64,000 nt of DNA from Amycolatopsis sulphurea (GTDB taxonomy: Bacteria; Actinomycetota; Actinomycetes; Mycobacteriales; Pseudonocardiaceae), in NCBI RefSeq assembly GCF_002564045.1, contig NZ_PDJK01000001.1, forward strand, positions 62,001 to 126,000, in the 5' to 3' direction. The translations under genes were made by a program, and so were the position numbers. The notes below the pieces were generated by a model. The model searched no databases. It was not told the origin of the DNA and worked only from the letters and a program-made list of their open reading frames with translations. Shown here in pieces: positions 52,297 through 62,088 of this stretch. Position 1 is the first letter of the stretch; every line of letters starts with the position of its first letter.

Positions 52297-53484
52297 ATGA
52301 CAGTCGACACCTCTTCCGCCGGAGACGCCGGAGTGCGGGCGGAAGCCGGGGAGCTCGCCCTCGCCGCGGCGGTCGCGGCCGGTGAGGCCGTGCTTTCCCG
52401 CCGGTTCGGCAGCTCGATCACTCTCGTGCAGCCCGAGCACCTCGAAGGCAGCGGCCCGGCGACGGTCGTGCGGGCCCGTGTGGTGTCCTCCTCCTTCGCG
52501 TTGCCGCGCACCCTCGTGGTCAAGCACTATCCGGATCCGGCGGTGCCCGGCCGCGCCGATCCGTTCGCCCAGGAGGCGGTGAGCTACCAGCTGTTCACCG
52601 CGCTCGCCCCGGACGAGCGGATGTGCCCGGAGCTGCTCGCGCACGACGGGCGGGACCGGGTGCTGGTGATCGAGGACCTCGGCCGGGCGCCCACCCTGCA
52701 GGACAAGCTCACCGCACGGGATTCCCGCGCCGCCGAACGGGCTCTGCTGTCCTGGGCGCGCTCACTCGGCAGGCTGCACGCCGGTACGGCCGGGCGGGAG
52801 GCCGATTTCCACGCGCTGCTGCGCCGGCTCGGCGGACCGGGCCGGATCGAAGACCCGGACCTTGCCGCGGAGACCACCGAGGTCCCGCGGATGCTGTCCG
52901 GTCTGCTCGGGGTGACGGTGTCCGACCCGGTGCGCGAGCGCGTCGCCACGGCGGTGGCCCAGGCCCGGTCGGCGGCCTTCGGCGCGTTCAGCCCGGTGGA
53001 GCTGAGCCCGGACAACAACCTGGTCACCGGGTCCGGCGTGCGGTTCCTCGACTTCGAACGCGGCCGCGTGCGCACCGCGCTGATCGACGCGGCCTATCTA
53101 CGCTTGCCGTTCGCCTTCTGGCCCGATGCGCTGGCATTGCCCGCCGGGATGAGTGAGGCGATGATCGCCGCCTGGCGCGCCGAGGTGGTGTCGGTGTGGC
53201 CGTCCTTCGCCGACGATGCGGAGCTGGCCGATCAGCTGACGGTGAGTGAGCTGCTGCTGGTGTGGCGGATTACGCGGAGGGTCCTGCCCACGCTCGACCT
53301 GACCCGGCATGCGACCCCGCTCAGCCGCGAGGCCGCGTTGGTCACGTGGTGGCGGGAGCTGGCCAAACACGCCGGGTACGCCCGGCACACCGACGTCGCC
53401 GAGCACGCTGCTCGGGTGGCCGCCGCACTCGGTGCCCGTCTCGGCCCGCACGCCGATCTCGCCTTTTATCCCGCCTTCCGCTGA
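52297..53484 (+). CDS. Aminoglycoside-phosphotransferase-fold protein
   Basis: A 395-residue kinase-fold protein. The N-lobe (TLVVKHYPDP) has the ATP-binding lysine, the hinge VLVIEDLGRAPTLQDKL is typical of APH-type enzymes, and the catalytic region reads VELSPDNNLVTGSGVRFLDFERG. The magnesium-binding DFE is intact, but the catalytic-loop base, usually Asp five residues before Asn, is Glu here. ATG 52297 is preferred (AGGGT eight bases upstream) over ATG 52264 or GTG 52258. Substrate unknown. A 51-bp palindrome begins eight bases after the stop. Confidence 0.72.
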   Translation: MTVDTSSAGDAGVRAEAGELALAAAVAAGEAVLSRRFGSSITLVQPEHLEGSGPATVVRARVVSSSFALPRTLVVKHYPDPAVPGRADPFAQEAVSYQLFTALAPDERMCPELLAHDGRDRVLVIEDLGRAPTLQDKLTARDSRAAERALLSWARSLGRLHAGTAGREADFHALLRRLGGPGRIEDPDLAAETTEVPRMLSGLLGVTVSDPVRERVATAVAQARSAAFGAFSPVELSPDNNLVTGSGVRFLDFERGRVRTALIDAAYLRLPFAFWPDALALPAGMSEAMIAAWRAEVVSVWPSFADDAELADQLTVSELLLVWRITRRVLPTLDLTRHATPLSREAALVTWWRELAKHAGYARHTDVAEHAARVAAALGARLGPHADLAFYPAFR

Positions 53485-53491
53485 TCGGGGT

Positions 53492-53542
53492 CTGTGAAGG
53501 GGCCCTTCACAGACTCAGAGTCCGTGAAGGGCCCCTTCACAG
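53492..53542. repeat. 51-bp double palindrome
   Basis: Identical to the copy at 48944-48994: GTGAAGGGGCCCTTCAC, AGACTCAGAGTCC and the reverse complement. It lies immediately after the phosphotransferase-fold gene and could stop its transcription. Confidence 0.85.
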
Positions 53543-53700
53543 CCTTGGCCTCAGCGGGCAGCAGTAGCGGCGGGGCGGGCAGCGGCGGAACCCGGCATAA
53601 CGGGCGCCGGGCGGTGGGGGAACCGGAAGTTCCCGGCCTCGTCCATGCCGCGTTACCTCGCCATCACCAGGGGTGAGTCTGGGTGCCCGATGGTCAGGGG

Positions 53701-54552
53701 GTGACCGTGATCAGCGTCGGAGTCACCTCTGTTCCCGAGCCCGCACCCGAGGTCCGAGGCCTGCCCGTACCCCCGGCCGAGCCACGCCGGGCGGCGCGGA
53801 TGGTGGTGCTGGGCGATTCCACTGCCGTCGGCCTCGGCGATCCGCTGCCGCGACGGGGCGGCTGGCGGGGAGTGGGGCCGCTGGTCGCGGCCGCGCTCGG
53901 GGTCGGCGAGGAGGGCTACCTCAACCTGTCGTTCACCGGCGCGCGGATGAAGTGCGTGCGCATCGATCAGCTGCCCGCCGCGCTCGCGCACCGGCCGGAC
54001 GTCGCGGTGCTCGTGGCCGGGATGAACGACACCCTCCGGCCGGACTTCGATCCGGATCGGATCGCCGAGGATCTCACCGAGATCGTCCGCGCCTTCGCCG
54101 CCGTCGGCACCACGGTGCTGCCGGTGCGATTCCACGACCACAGCAAGGTTTTCCGCCTGCCGCAGTCGCTGAAGCGGGCGCTGAGCGCGCGTGTCGTCGA
54201 GTTGAACGACGCGATCGACCAGGTGGTCGAGGCGGAGGGGATCGCGTGTCTCGATCTCGACGCGCTGCCCGGGGCCTACGACCTCACGGCGTGGAGCGTC
54301 GATCGGCTGCATCCGTCGGAACTGGGGCACCGGATGCTCGCCCGGGGCTTCACCTCGCTGCTCGCGGAGGCCGGCTTCGCTGTGCCGGAACCGGTGGGCC
54401 TGACCTGTTCCGGCGGGGTGGAACCGAGCACCGCCGGGCATCTCGGCTGGCTGGTCGCCAAGGGCGTGCCGTGGCTGTGGCGGCGTGGACGGGAGTTCCT
54501 GCCGTACGCCGCGGTGATCATGTGGCGGTCGTTCCGCGGGCACGCGGGCTGA
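53701..54552 (+). CDS. SGNH/GDSL-family hydrolase
   Basis: A 283-residue esterase-fold protein with block I ARMVVLGDSTAVGLGDPLPRRGGWRG (Ser in GDS), block III VLVAGMNDTLRPD (Asn) and block V VDRLHPSELGH (Asp and His), giving a full SGNH triad. No signal peptide, so cytoplasmic or peripheral. GTG 53701 abuts AGGGG; GTG 53707 would have better spacing. Its 3' end overlaps the metallophosphoesterase gene by 35 bp on the opposite strand. Confidence 0.87.
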   Translation: MTVISVGVTSVPEPAPEVRGLPVPPAEPRRAARMVVLGDSTAVGLGDPLPRRGGWRGVGPLVAAALGVGEEGYLNLSFTGARMKCVRIDQLPAALAHRPDVAVLVAGMNDTLRPDFDPDRIAEDLTEIVRAFAAVGTTVLPVRFHDHSKVFRLPQSLKRALSARVVELNDAIDQVVEAEGIACLDLDALPGAYDLTAWSVDRLHPSELGHRMLARGFTSLLAEAGFAVPEPVGLTCSGGVEPSTAGHLGWLVAKGVPWLWRRGREFLPYAAVIMWRSFRGHAG

Positions 54553-55061
54553 AGCCCCGGAGCGCCTCCAGATCCGAGGCTGGGTTCCGGAGGAAATCCG
54601 TGGCCCACGCAGCGATTCCGGGATAAGCCGACGTCTCCTCGAGGACGCGGGCGGCGGACTCGGCGTCGAACACGGTCCGCCGCAGCTGCACTCCCGGACC
54701 CAGCGCCCAGTGCGCACCCGCTGTGCCATAAGGCATTCCGACGCTGCCGGGGTTGACGATCCGGCGCCGTCCAGCGAGCCGGGCGAACGGCATGTGGGTA
54801 TGCCCGCACACCACGGTCTCCGCTTCGGTGCCGGCGAGGACCTCCAGCCACCGCTCGGGCGGACTGTCCACCAGCACCACTTCTTCGTCGTCACGCGGGG
54901 TGGCGTGGCGGAACAGCACCCAGCCCAGCCCGTCCACGTCGATGGTCACCGACAACGGCAACCCGTCCAGTACGGCGAGCTGGTCCGGCCGCAGTTCTCC
55001 GGCTGCCCACCCGGCGATCGGGTCCGGGATCGTGATGTGCCCGTCGGCGGCCGGCGTGACG

Positions 55062-55332
55062 CAGGGTGTCGGCAAAGTCGGTGTGAGGGGCCCTGCGCAG
55101 CTGCGGAGGGCTGTGAAGGGGCCCTTCACGGACTCTGAGTCTGTGAAGGGCCCCTTCACGGACCCGAGACAGGTCCGGCGCACACCACGAGGTGGTCGCG
55201 CATCTCGAACGCAACCGCATCGCCCGCTGCCGGGCGTGATCGACGAAGATGGCAGGCGCCGTCGATGATGCGCGGCCGCCACGGCTCACTCTGCTGATCA
55301 CGGGTCCTCGACCAACCTTGCCGGGACCCCTG
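55062..55332. mobile_element. MITE-like element, copy 2 (271 bp), with 11-bp target duplication
   Basis: Starts CAGGGTGTCGGCAAAGT and ends, read from the other strand, CAGGGGTCCCGGCAAGGT, forming imperfect inverted ends. It is flanked by CCGGCGTGACG (55051-55061) and CCGACGTGACG (55333-55343), an 11-bp direct repeat with one mismatch. The interior matches copy 1 at 5416-5695 and contains a 51-bp palindrome at 55111-55161. No transposase is encoded. The insertion interrupts the metallophosphoesterase gene. Confidence 0.88.
55111..55161. repeat. 51-bp double palindrome, inside MITE copy 2
   Basis: Same design as the other copies and same orientation as the copy at 5476, with GG in place of AG at the last arm. 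Both MITE copies carry it at the same internal place, about 50-60 bp from the left end. Confidence 0.85.
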
Positions 55333-55661
55333 CCGACGTGACGAGTGCGCGGTCGGCGTTTCCGCGCACCCACACCGCCTGCTCGCCCAGCGCGGCGAGC
55401 CGGTCGAGAGTCTGCCTCGGCAGCGGCCCGGCGGCGAGGTCACCGCACAGCACCACGACGTCCGCCGCGGCCGCGTCCGGTTCGGTCCGCACCGCTTCGA
55501 GGGCGGGCAGCACGCCGTGGATGTCGGAGAGCACCGCGACCGAGGACACCATCCGCCCAGTGTGCGCGTCCGGGCGCGGTGGCGTCGGCCCGTTCGCGGA
55601 CGGCGGAGTCCCCTCGGCACGTTCTCCGGCCGACGACCTGGGCACTGTTACCGTCATCGGT

Positions 55662-57038
55662 GTGGCACAAGACGAACTCTTCACGGTGAACCCCGATCTG
55701 GGGCCGCCGCCGGAGCCTGCGGGCGCGGGCGGCAGCGCGGTGCAGGCCGCCCCGGCGAGTTCCCCGCTCGCGGTGCGGATGCGCCCGCGCACGCTCGACG
55801 AGGTGGTGGGCCAGCAGCACCTGCTGCGCGAAGGGGCGCCGCTGCGCCGGCTGGTGGAGGGTGCCGCGCCCGCGTCCGTGCTGCTCTACGGTCCGCCGGG
55901 GACCGGCAAGACCACTCTCGCCAACCTGGTGTCCATCGCCACGGGACGCCGGTTCGTCGCGATGTCCGCGCTCTCGGCCGGGGTCAAGGAAGTCCGCGGC
56001 GTGATCGAGGAGGCGCGCCGGCGCCGCCAGTACAACGCCGAGAACACCGTTCTGTTCATCGACGAGGTGCACCGGTTCTCCAAGACCCAGCAGGACGCGC
56101 TGCTCGGCGCTGTGGAGGACCGCACGGTCCTGCTGGTGGCCGCGACCACGGAGAACCCGTCGTTCTCGGTGGTCTCGCCGCTGCTGTCCCGTTCGCTGGT
56201 GCTGCAGCTGCGCTCGCTCACCGAAGACGACATCGTCGCCCTGCTGGAGCGCGCGCTCACCGACGAACGCGGTCTCGGCGGTGCGCTGAAGCTCACCGAC
56301 GAGGCGCGGGCGCATCTGGTCCGGCTGGCCGGGGGCGACGCACGGCGGGCGCTCACCGCGCTGGAAGCGGCGGCCGACGCGGCCTCGGCGACCGAGCACA
56401 AGACCATCGGCCTCGCCATCGTCGAGTCCACTGTGGACAAAGCGGCGGCGCGCTACGACCGTGACGGCGATCAGCACTACGACGTGATCAGCGCGTTCAT
56501 CAAGTCGATCCGCGGCTCGGACGTGGACGCCGCGCTGCACTACCTGGCCCGGATGATCGAGGCGGGGGAGGACCCGCGCTTCCTCGCCCGGCGGCTGGTG
56601 GTGCACGCGAGCGAGGACATCGGGCTCGCCGACCCCACCGCGCTCCAGGCCGCGGTGGCCGCAGCGCACGCGGTGAGCTTCATCGGCATGCCGGAGGGCA
56701 GGCTGGCGCTGGCGCAGGCGACCATCCACCTGGCCACCGCGCCGAAGTCCAACGCGGTGATCACGGCCATCGATTCGGCGCTCGCCGACGTCCGCTCCGG
56801 TTCGGCCGGCACCGTCCCCGCGCATCTGCGCGACGGGCACTACGCGGGTGCGCAGAAACTCGGCAACGCGAAGGGCTACCGGTACCCGCACAACGTCCCG
56901 GAAGGCGTACTGGCCCAGCAATACCCGCCGGACGAACTCGTCGGCCGGGACTACTACGAGCCCACCCAGCGTGGCGGGGAACGGCCGCTGGCCGAGCGCG
57001 TGCCGAGGCTGCGCCGCACCATCCGCGGCGAGCGCTGA
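55662..57038 (+). CDS. rarA: Replication-associated recombination protein A (RarA/MgsA)
   Basis: A 458-residue AAA+ ATPase acting at stalled replication forks. Walker A is [17 protein letters not shown], Walker [21 protein letters not shown], sensor 1 [11 protein letters not shown] and the arginine-finger region [10 protein letters not shown]. The C-terminal MgsA domain ([79 protein letters not shown]) is complete. GTG 55662 gives MAQDELF-type start, 110 bp from the broken metallophosphoesterase gene, which is divergent. Confidence 0.94.
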   Translation: MAQDELFTVNPDLGPPPEPAGAGGSAVQAAPASSPLAVRMRPRTLDEVVGQQHLLREGAPLRRLVEGAAPASVLLYGPPGTGKTTLANLVSIATGRRFVAMSALSAGVKEVRGVIEEARRRRQYNAENTVLFIDEVHRFSKTQQDALLGAVEDRTVLLVAATTENPSFSVVSPLLSRSLVLQLRSLTEDDIVALLERALTDERGLGGALKLTDEARAHLVRLAGGDARRALTALEAAADAASATEHKTIGLAIVESTVDKAAARYDRDGDQHYDVISAFIKSIRGSDVDAALHYLARMIEAGEDPRFLARRLVVHASEDIGLADPTALQAAVAAAHAVSFIGMPEGRLALAQATIHLATAPKSNAVITAIDSALADVRSGSAGTVPAHLRDGHYAGAQKLGNAKGYRYPHNVPEGVLAQQYPPDELVGRDYYEPTQRGGERPLAERVPRLRRTIRGER

Positions 57039-57045
57039 GACACAC

Positions 57046-57059
57046 GGGTTTCGAAACCC
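57046..57059. promoter_or_regulatory. Perfect 14-bp palindrome
   Basis: GGGTTTCGAAACCC lies seven bases after the rarA stop and 65 bp before the next start. It could be an operator of the dehydrogenase gene or a small hairpin in the rarA 3' end; the sequence alone does not decide. Confidence 0.4.
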
Positions 57060-57123
57060 CTGGCAGCCGAACGGATTTCCGGTCGACCTGCGCGCGGCGA
57101 CCGACCGGCCGATGATGGCGGGC

Positions 57124-57981
57124 ATGACCACAATCGCTTTCCTCGGCACCGGAATCATGGGCCGCCCGATGGCCGCCAACCTCGTCCGCGCGGGATTCGA
57201 GGTGCGGGCCTGGAACCGCACCCGGGCGAACGCCGAACCACTCGCCGCGGAAGGGGCCGTGGTGGCCTCCTCGCCGCGCGAAGCGGCTGAGGGAGCGGAC
57301 CTGCTCGTGACCATGCTGTCGGACGGCCTGGTCGTCGCCGAGGTGTTCGCACAGGCCGCGCCCGCGCCTGGGACGGTGTGGCTGCAGACCAGCACCGTGG
57401 GGATCGAGTGGGTGGCCAAGCTCGCCGAAGACGCCGCCGCAGCGCGGGTGCCGTTCGTCGACTGCCCGGTGATGGGCACGAAAGTGCCCGCGGAGCAGGC
57501 GAAGCTGCAGATACTCGCAGCCGGTCCGGAAGAAGTGCGCGAGCGCGCGGAGCAGGTGTTCGCCACCATCGGCTCGCGTACGCGCTGGCTCGGCACCGAG
57601 CACGGCGCTGCCACCCGCCTGAAGCTGGTCATGAACGCCTGGGTGCTCGCGCTCACCAACGCCACAGGCGAAAGCCTGGGGCTCGCCCACGCGCTCGGTG
57701 TGGACCCACAGCTGTTCTTCGACGTCATGGAGGGCACCACATTCGACGTCGACTACGCCCGGATGAAAGGACCGATGATGCTGTCCGGCGACTACCCGGC
57801 CAGCTTCCCCGCTTCACTCGCGGCGAAGGACGCGAGCCTTGTCGTCGCGGCAGCCGGTGATGCGGTGGACGTCGCCGGTATCAGTGCGGCTCTCGCGCAT
57901 CTACAGGCCACAGTGGAGGCTGGGCACGGCGAAGAAGACATGGCCGTGCTGTACGAGGCGATCGTCAAGACAGGTCGCTGA
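57124..57981 (+). CDS. 3-Hydroxyisobutyrate dehydrogenase-like NAD(P)-dependent oxidoreductase
   Basis: A 285-residue beta-hydroxyacid dehydrogenase. The cofactor motif IAFLGTGIMGRPMAANLVRAGF, the substrate-binding FVDCPVMGTKVPAEQAKLQIL and the catalytic lysine in TRLKLVMNAWVLALTNATGESLGLA are typical, though the family DxPVSGG reads DCPVMGT. ATG 57124 is one of several in-frame starts (57112, 57115). Substrate unknown. Confidence 0.87.
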   Translation: MTTIAFLGTGIMGRPMAANLVRAGFEVRAWNRTRANAEPLAAEGAVVASSPREAAEGADLLVTMLSDGLVVAEVFAQAAPAPGTVWLQTSTVGIEWVAKLAEDAAAARVPFVDCPVMGTKVPAEQAKLQILAAGPEEVRERAEQVFATIGSRTRWLGTEHGAATRLKLVMNAWVLALTNATGESLGLAHALGVDPQLFFDVMEGTTFDVDYARMKGPMMLSGDYPASFPASLAAKDASLVVAAAGDAVDVAGISAALAHLQATVEAGHGEEDMAVLYEAIVKTGR

Positions 57982-58147
57982 GTACACCTGCGAAGGTGAA
58001 TTGCGGGATCCGGGCCGCTGGTACGAAACCGATTTCCCCCGGGTGGCTGCGCTGCGTGACCACACCGGCGGGGCGACCCCGGCGAACAGCGGGCCAGGCG
58101 GTAACCTCACTGGCACTCGAAGACCCCGTACCACCCGAGGAGGGCCC

Positions 58148-58543
58148 GTGTCGGCAGGGCAGATCGCCGCGCTGATCGCCGCAGGTGCTTTCGTACTGCT
58201 GGTCCTGTTGCTCGCGATCCCGCTGCTCAAGCTCGGCCGCACGCTGGACGAGGCGACCATCGCGATCCGCAAGGCGCACGAGAACACCGATCCGCTGCTG
58301 ATCGGCGCCAACGAGACCATCACGCACGTGAACACCCAGCTGGAGCGTGTGGACGGGATCACCGCCAACGCGCAGGCGGTCAGCGGCAACGTGTCCGCGC
58401 TGTCCTCGGTGTTCACCGCGACGCTGGGCGGGCCGCTGGTGAAGACCGCCGCGGTGTCCTATGGGGTCAGCAAGGCGATCCGCGCCCGGCGCAAGCGCCG
58501 CGCGGCCAAGGCCGAGCGCTCGTCGCGCCGGGGGAAGAAGTGA
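58148..58543 (+). CDS. DUF948 domain-containing protein
   Basis: A 131-residue protein with an N-terminal membrane helix (IAALIAAGAFVLLVLLLAIPLLKLG) and a long amphipathic helix (TLDEATIAIRKAHENTDPLLIGANETITHVNTQLERVDGI) followed by a Lys/Arg-rich tail. GAGGAGGG precedes GTG 58148. It overlaps the DUF6167 gene by four bases. This pair upstream of alaS is, as I recall, conserved in actinomycetes. Confidence 0.82.
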   Translation: MSAGQIAALIAAGAFVLLVLLLAIPLLKLGRTLDEATIAIRKAHENTDPLLIGANETITHVNTQLERVDGITANAQAVSGNVSALSSVFTATLGGPLVKTAAVSYGVSKAIRARRKRRAAKAERSSRRGKK

Positions 58544-58842
58544 AGCGCCTCTTCTGGCTCGGGCTCGGCGTGGTCGCCGGGGTCGCGCTCAGCCGCAAGA
58601 CCTCCGAAGCCGCTCGTCAGGCCACGCCCGCCGGGTTAGCATCGAACGTGGGCGACGCCGTGCGGGAACTCGCGGGCGCCGTCGGCTCGTTCGGCGCGGA
58701 CGTGCGCGCCGGGATGAGCGAACGGGAACAGGAGCTGCACGACATGGTCGAGGAACGCACCGGGTTCACCGCACCGCCCGCGGGCGCGGGCCGGCACGCC
58801 GCCCAGCGCCCCGTCCGGCGAGCTCGCCGGGCGGAGGGCTGA
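58540..58842 (+). CDS. DUF6167 family protein
   Basis: A 100-residue protein beginning MKRLFWLGLGVVAGVALSRKTSEAARQATPAGLA, a short membrane-associated N-terminus followed by a helical segment (GDAVRELAGAVGSFGADVRAGMSEREQELHDMVEE). The start overlaps the DUF948 stop by four bases, so translation is coupled. Function unknown. Confidence 0.8.
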   Translation: MKRLFWLGLGVVAGVALSRKTSEAARQATPAGLASNVGDAVRELAGAVGSFGADVRAGMSEREQELHDMVEERTGFTAPPAGAGRHAAQRPVRRARRAEG

Positions 58843-58934
58843 GCCGCTTCCGCGCGCCCTCCGCCGTCGCCGTCCCTCTCCCGTCTTTCCCGGCCGCCGC
58901 GCGTGCGGGGCCGGACCCATCCTGAGGACACCCC

Positions 58935-61598
58935 GTGGACACACACGAGATCACCGATCGGTTCCTGCGGCATTTCGAGAGCCGCGGCCACACCCGGGTG
59001 CCGAGTGCCCCGCTGATCCTGGACGATCCGAACCTGCTGTTCGTCAACGCCGGCATGGTGCAGTTCAAGCCGTACTTCCTCGGCGAGGTGCCGCCGCCCT
59101 ACCCGCGGGCGACCAGCGTGCAGAAGTGCGTGCGCACCCCGGACATCGACGAGGTCGGCAAGACCACCCGGCACAACACGTTCTTCCAGATGGCCGGCAA
59201 CTTCTCGTTCGGCGACTACTTCAAGGACGGCGCGATCGAGAACGCCTGGGACCTGATCACCCGGTCTCAGGCCGACGGCGGTTTCGGCCTCGCCCCGGAC
59301 CGGATCTGGGCCACCGTCTACGAGCACGACGACGAGGCGGCCGGGCTGTGGCGCAAGATCACCGGCATGCCGGGCGAGCGCATCCAGGTCCGCGATGGCA
59401 AGGACAACTACTGGGACATGGGCGTGCCCGGTCCCGGCGGCCCGTGCTCGGAGATCTATTACGACCGTGGCCCGGCCTATGGCCGCGAGGGCGGCCCGAT
59501 CGCCGACGAGGACCGCTACATCGAGATCTGGAACCTCGTCTTCATGCAGGACGTGCGCGGTGACCTGAGCCCGAAGCTGGGTCACCCGCCGATCGGCGAA
59601 CTGCCGGAGAAGAACATCGACACCGGCATGGGCGTCGAGCGGGTGGCGACGATCCTGCAGGGCGTCGAGAACGTCTACGAGACCGACCTGGTGCGCCCGG
59701 TGATCGGCCGCGCCGAGGAGTTCTCCGGCCGCCGCTACGGCGCCAACCACCTCGACGACGTGCGCTTCCGGGTGATCGCCGACCACGCGCGCACCGGCGT
59801 GCTGCTGATCGGCGACGGCGTCACTCCCGGCAACGACGGCCGCGGCTACGTGCTGCGCCGCCTGCTGCGCCGGATCGTGCGTTCCACCCGGCTGCTCGGC
59901 GTGCAGGAGCCGGTGCTGCAGGAGTTCGCGAAGATCGTCAGCCAGACGATGGGGCCGACCTACCCCGAGCTGGTCACCGATTTCGACCGGATCTCCGAGG
60001 TGGTGCGGGTCGAGGAAGAGGCGTTCCTGGCCACCCTCACCAGCGGCTCGCGGATCTTCGACCTGGCCGCGGCGGAGACCAAGCGCGGCGGCGGCGACGT
60101 GCTGGCCGGGGACAAGGCGTTCCAGCTGCACGACACCTACGGCTTCCCGATCGACCTGACCCTCGAAATGGCGGCCGAGCAGGGCCTGACCGTGGACGAG
60201 GACGGCTTCCGCACGCTCATGAACGAGCAGCGCAAGCGCGCGAAGGCGGACGCGGCGGCCCGCAAGAGCGGCCACGGCGACCTGTCGGAATACCGCAAGC
60301 TGCTCGAACAGCACGGCGAGACCGAGTTCCTCGGCTACGCCGAGCTGCAGGCGGACGCGAAGGTGGTCGGCCTGCTCGAAGACGGCCTGCCGGTGCGCAG
60401 CGTCGCGGCGGGCCACCGGGCCGAGCTGGTGCTGGACCGCACCCCGTTCTACGCGGAGAGCGGCGGCCAGATCGCGGACACCGGGGTGCTGCTCGGCGAC
60501 GGTGTCGAGCTGAAGGTGCTCGACGTGCAGAAGATCGTGCCGGGCCTGTTCGTGCACCGCGTCGAGGTGACCGCGGGCGAGGTCGGGCTGGACACCCGGG
60601 TGACCGGTGCGGTGGACGCGACGCGGCGGCTGTCCATCGAGCGCTCGCATTCGGCCACCCACCTGGTACACGCGGCGGTGCGCGGTGCCTACGGCAAGCG
60701 CGCGGCGCAGGCCGGTTCGCTCAACGCGCCCGGCCGGATGCGGTTCGACTTCACCACGCCCGGCGCGGTGTCCTCGGACATCCTCACCGAGGTCGAGCAG
60801 GAGGTGAACGACTACCTGCAGACCGACGTCGAGGTGCGCAGCTACACCACCACCAAGGACAAGGCCCTCGAACTGGGCGCGGTCGCGCTGTTCGGCGAGA
60901 AGTACGGCAACGACGTGCGCGTGGTCGACATGGGCGAGTACTCGCGCGAGCTGTGCGGCGGCACGCACGTCGAGCGGATCGGCCAGCTCGGCCTGGTCAA
61001 GCTGGTCTCGGACGCCTCGGTGGGCTCCGGGGTGCACCGCGTCGAGGCGCTGGTCGGGCCGGACGCGCTCAAGCACGTGCGCAAGGAGCAGCTGCTGGTT
61101 TCGCAGCTGGCGAACACCTTCAAGGTGCCCTCCGACGAGCTGCCCGCCCGGATCGAGGACGTGCTCACCCGGCTGAAGAACGCGGAGAAGGAGATCGAGC
61201 AGCTGCGCACCCAGCAGGTGCTCGGCTCGGCCGGCGCGCTGGCGGACAAGGCCGAGGACGCCGGTGGCGTCGCGGTGGTCGCCGAGGTCGTGCCGGACGT
61301 GGACGGCACCGGGCTGCGTGCGCTCGCCGCGGACATCCGCGGCAGGCTCGGCGAGCGGCCCGGGGTGGTCGCGCTGTTCTCCCCGGCCGGGGAGAAGATC
61401 GCGTTCGTGGTCGCCACGACCGCGGCGGCGCGCGAGCGCGGGTTCGCCGCGGGCAAGCTCGTGCCCTCGTTCGCCGAGGCGATCGGCGGCCGGGGCGGCG
61501 GCAAGCCGGACATGGCCCAGGGCGGGGGCACCAACCCGGCCGGTGCGGCGCAGGCCACGGCCGCGGTGCGCGCGGCGGTCGCCGGCGTTGCCCGCTAA
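58935..61598 (+). CDS. alaS: Alanine--tRNA ligase
   Basis: An 887-residue class IIc synthetase with all domains: catalytic ([73 protein letters not shown]), tRNA-binding, editing ([18 protein letters not shown] with the zinc HxxxH and [13 protein letters not shown] with the zinc cysteine) and a C-terminal Ala-rich domain ([21 protein letters not shown]). GTG 58935 follows GAGGACACCCC. RuvX starts inside its last codons. Confidence 0.96.
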   Translation: MDTHEITDRFLRHFESRGHTRVPSAPLILDDPNLLFVNAGMVQFKPYFLGEVPPPYPRATSVQKCVRTPDIDEVGKTTRHNTFFQMAGNFSFGDYFKDGAIENAWDLITRSQADGGFGLAPDRIWATVYEHDDEAAGLWRKITGMPGERIQVRDGKDNYWDMGVPGPGGPCSEIYYDRGPAYGREGGPIADEDRYIEIWNLVFMQDVRGDLSPKLGHPPIGELPEKNIDTGMGVERVATILQGVENVYETDLVRPVIGRAEEFSGRRYGANHLDDVRFRVIADHARTGVLLIGDGVTPGNDGRGYVLRRLLRRIVRSTRLLGVQEPVLQEFAKIVSQTMGPTYPELVTDFDRISEVVRVEEEAFLATLTSGSRIFDLAAAETKRGGGDVLAGDKAFQLHDTYGFPIDLTLEMAAEQGLTVDEDGFRTLMNEQRKRAKADAAARKSGHGDLSEYRKLLEQHGETEFLGYAELQADAKVVGLLEDGLPVRSVAAGHRAELVLDRTPFYAESGGQIADTGVLLGDGVELKVLDVQKIVPGLFVHRVEVTAGEVGLDTRVTGAVDATRRLSIERSHSATHLVHAAVRGAYGKRAAQAGSLNAPGRMRFDFTTPGAVSSDILTEVEQEVNDYLQTDVEVRSYTTTKDKALELGAVALFGEKYGNDVRVVDMGEYSRELCGGTHVERIGQLGLVKLVSDASVGSGVHRVEALVGPDALKHVRKEQLLVSQLANTFKVPSDELPARIEDVLTRLKNAEKEIEQLRTQQVLGSAGALADKAEDAGGVAVVAEVVPDVDGTGLRALAADIRGRLGERPGVVALFSPAGEKIAFVVATTAAARERGFAAGKLVPSFAEAIGGRGGGKPDMAQGGGTNPAGAAQATAAVRAAVAGVAR

Positions 61599-62088
61599 GC
61601 CGCATCGAGGCCCGGACCGGCCCGGCGCGTCCGATCCGGGCCGGGGCAGACGCCTCGCGGTCGATGTCGGTTCTGTCCGGGTCGGTGTGGCGCTGAGCGA
61701 TCCCGCCCCCATCCTCGCCAGTCCTCTGGTTACCCTCTCCCGTGATGCGAAGAACGACAGCGATCTGGACCGGCTTGCCGAACTCGTCACCGAACACGAG
61801 GTGGTCGAGGTGATCGTGGGATTGCCCAGGACGCTGGCGAACCGCCAGGGCAGCGCCGCCGACCTGGCGCTCGCGTACGCGGACGGCCTCGCCGCCCGCG
61901 TCGGCGAGGTCCCGGTCCGGCTGGCCGACGAGCGGCTGACCACGGTCACCGCGTCCCGGATGCTGTCCCAGCGCGGAGTCAAGGGCCGCAAGCAGCGTGC
62001 GGTGGTCGACCAGGCCGCCGCCGTGGAGATCCTGCAGGCCTGGCTCGACGCCGCCGCTGCGCACCGGGCCCGGGAAGGCGACTCATGA
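61588..62088 (+). CDS. ruvX: Holliday junction resolvase-like RuvX (YqgF)
   Basis: A 166-residue RNase H-fold protein. [52 protein letters not shown] and [45 protein letters not shown] contain the conserved acidic residues. The earliest start in frame is TTG 61588, overlapping the alaS end by 11 bp. The stop overlaps the MltG ATG as ATGA. The alaS-ruvX-mltG order is widely conserved in bacteria. Confidence 0.9.
   Translation: MPAKPHRGPDRPGASDPGRGRRLAVDVGSVRVGVALSDPAPILASPLVTLSRDAKNDSDLDRLAELVTEHEVVEVIVGLPRTLANRQGSAADLALAYADGLAARVGEVPVRLADERLTTVTASRMLSQRGVKGRKQRAVVDQAAAVEILQAWLDAAAAHRAREGDS

Larger units (their letters stand above)
54518..55552 (-). pseudogene. Metallophosphoesterase gene disrupted by a MITE-like insertion
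   Basis: The N-terminal part ([53 protein letters not shown]) and C-terminal part (TPAADGHITIPDPIAGWAAGEL, VVCGHTHMPFARLAGRRRIVNPGSVGMPYG) carry every metal motif of a calcineurin-like phosphoesterase: D-x-H, GD, GN and GHTH. They are separated by the 271-bp element at 55062-55332. Removing the element and one 11-bp flank copy restores a single 250-residue frame through [17 protein letters not shown]. Element plus duplication is 282 bp, so the reading frame is kept, but two in-frame TGA codons (55298-55300 and nearby) stop translation after residue 85. A restarted C-terminal fragment would lack the first metal motifs. Confidence 0.85.

Noticed and set aside
57046..57059. Treating GGGTTTCGAAACCC as a LexA box because it contains TTCGAA.
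   Set aside because: It lacks the GAAC-N4-GTTC spacing of the SOS box.
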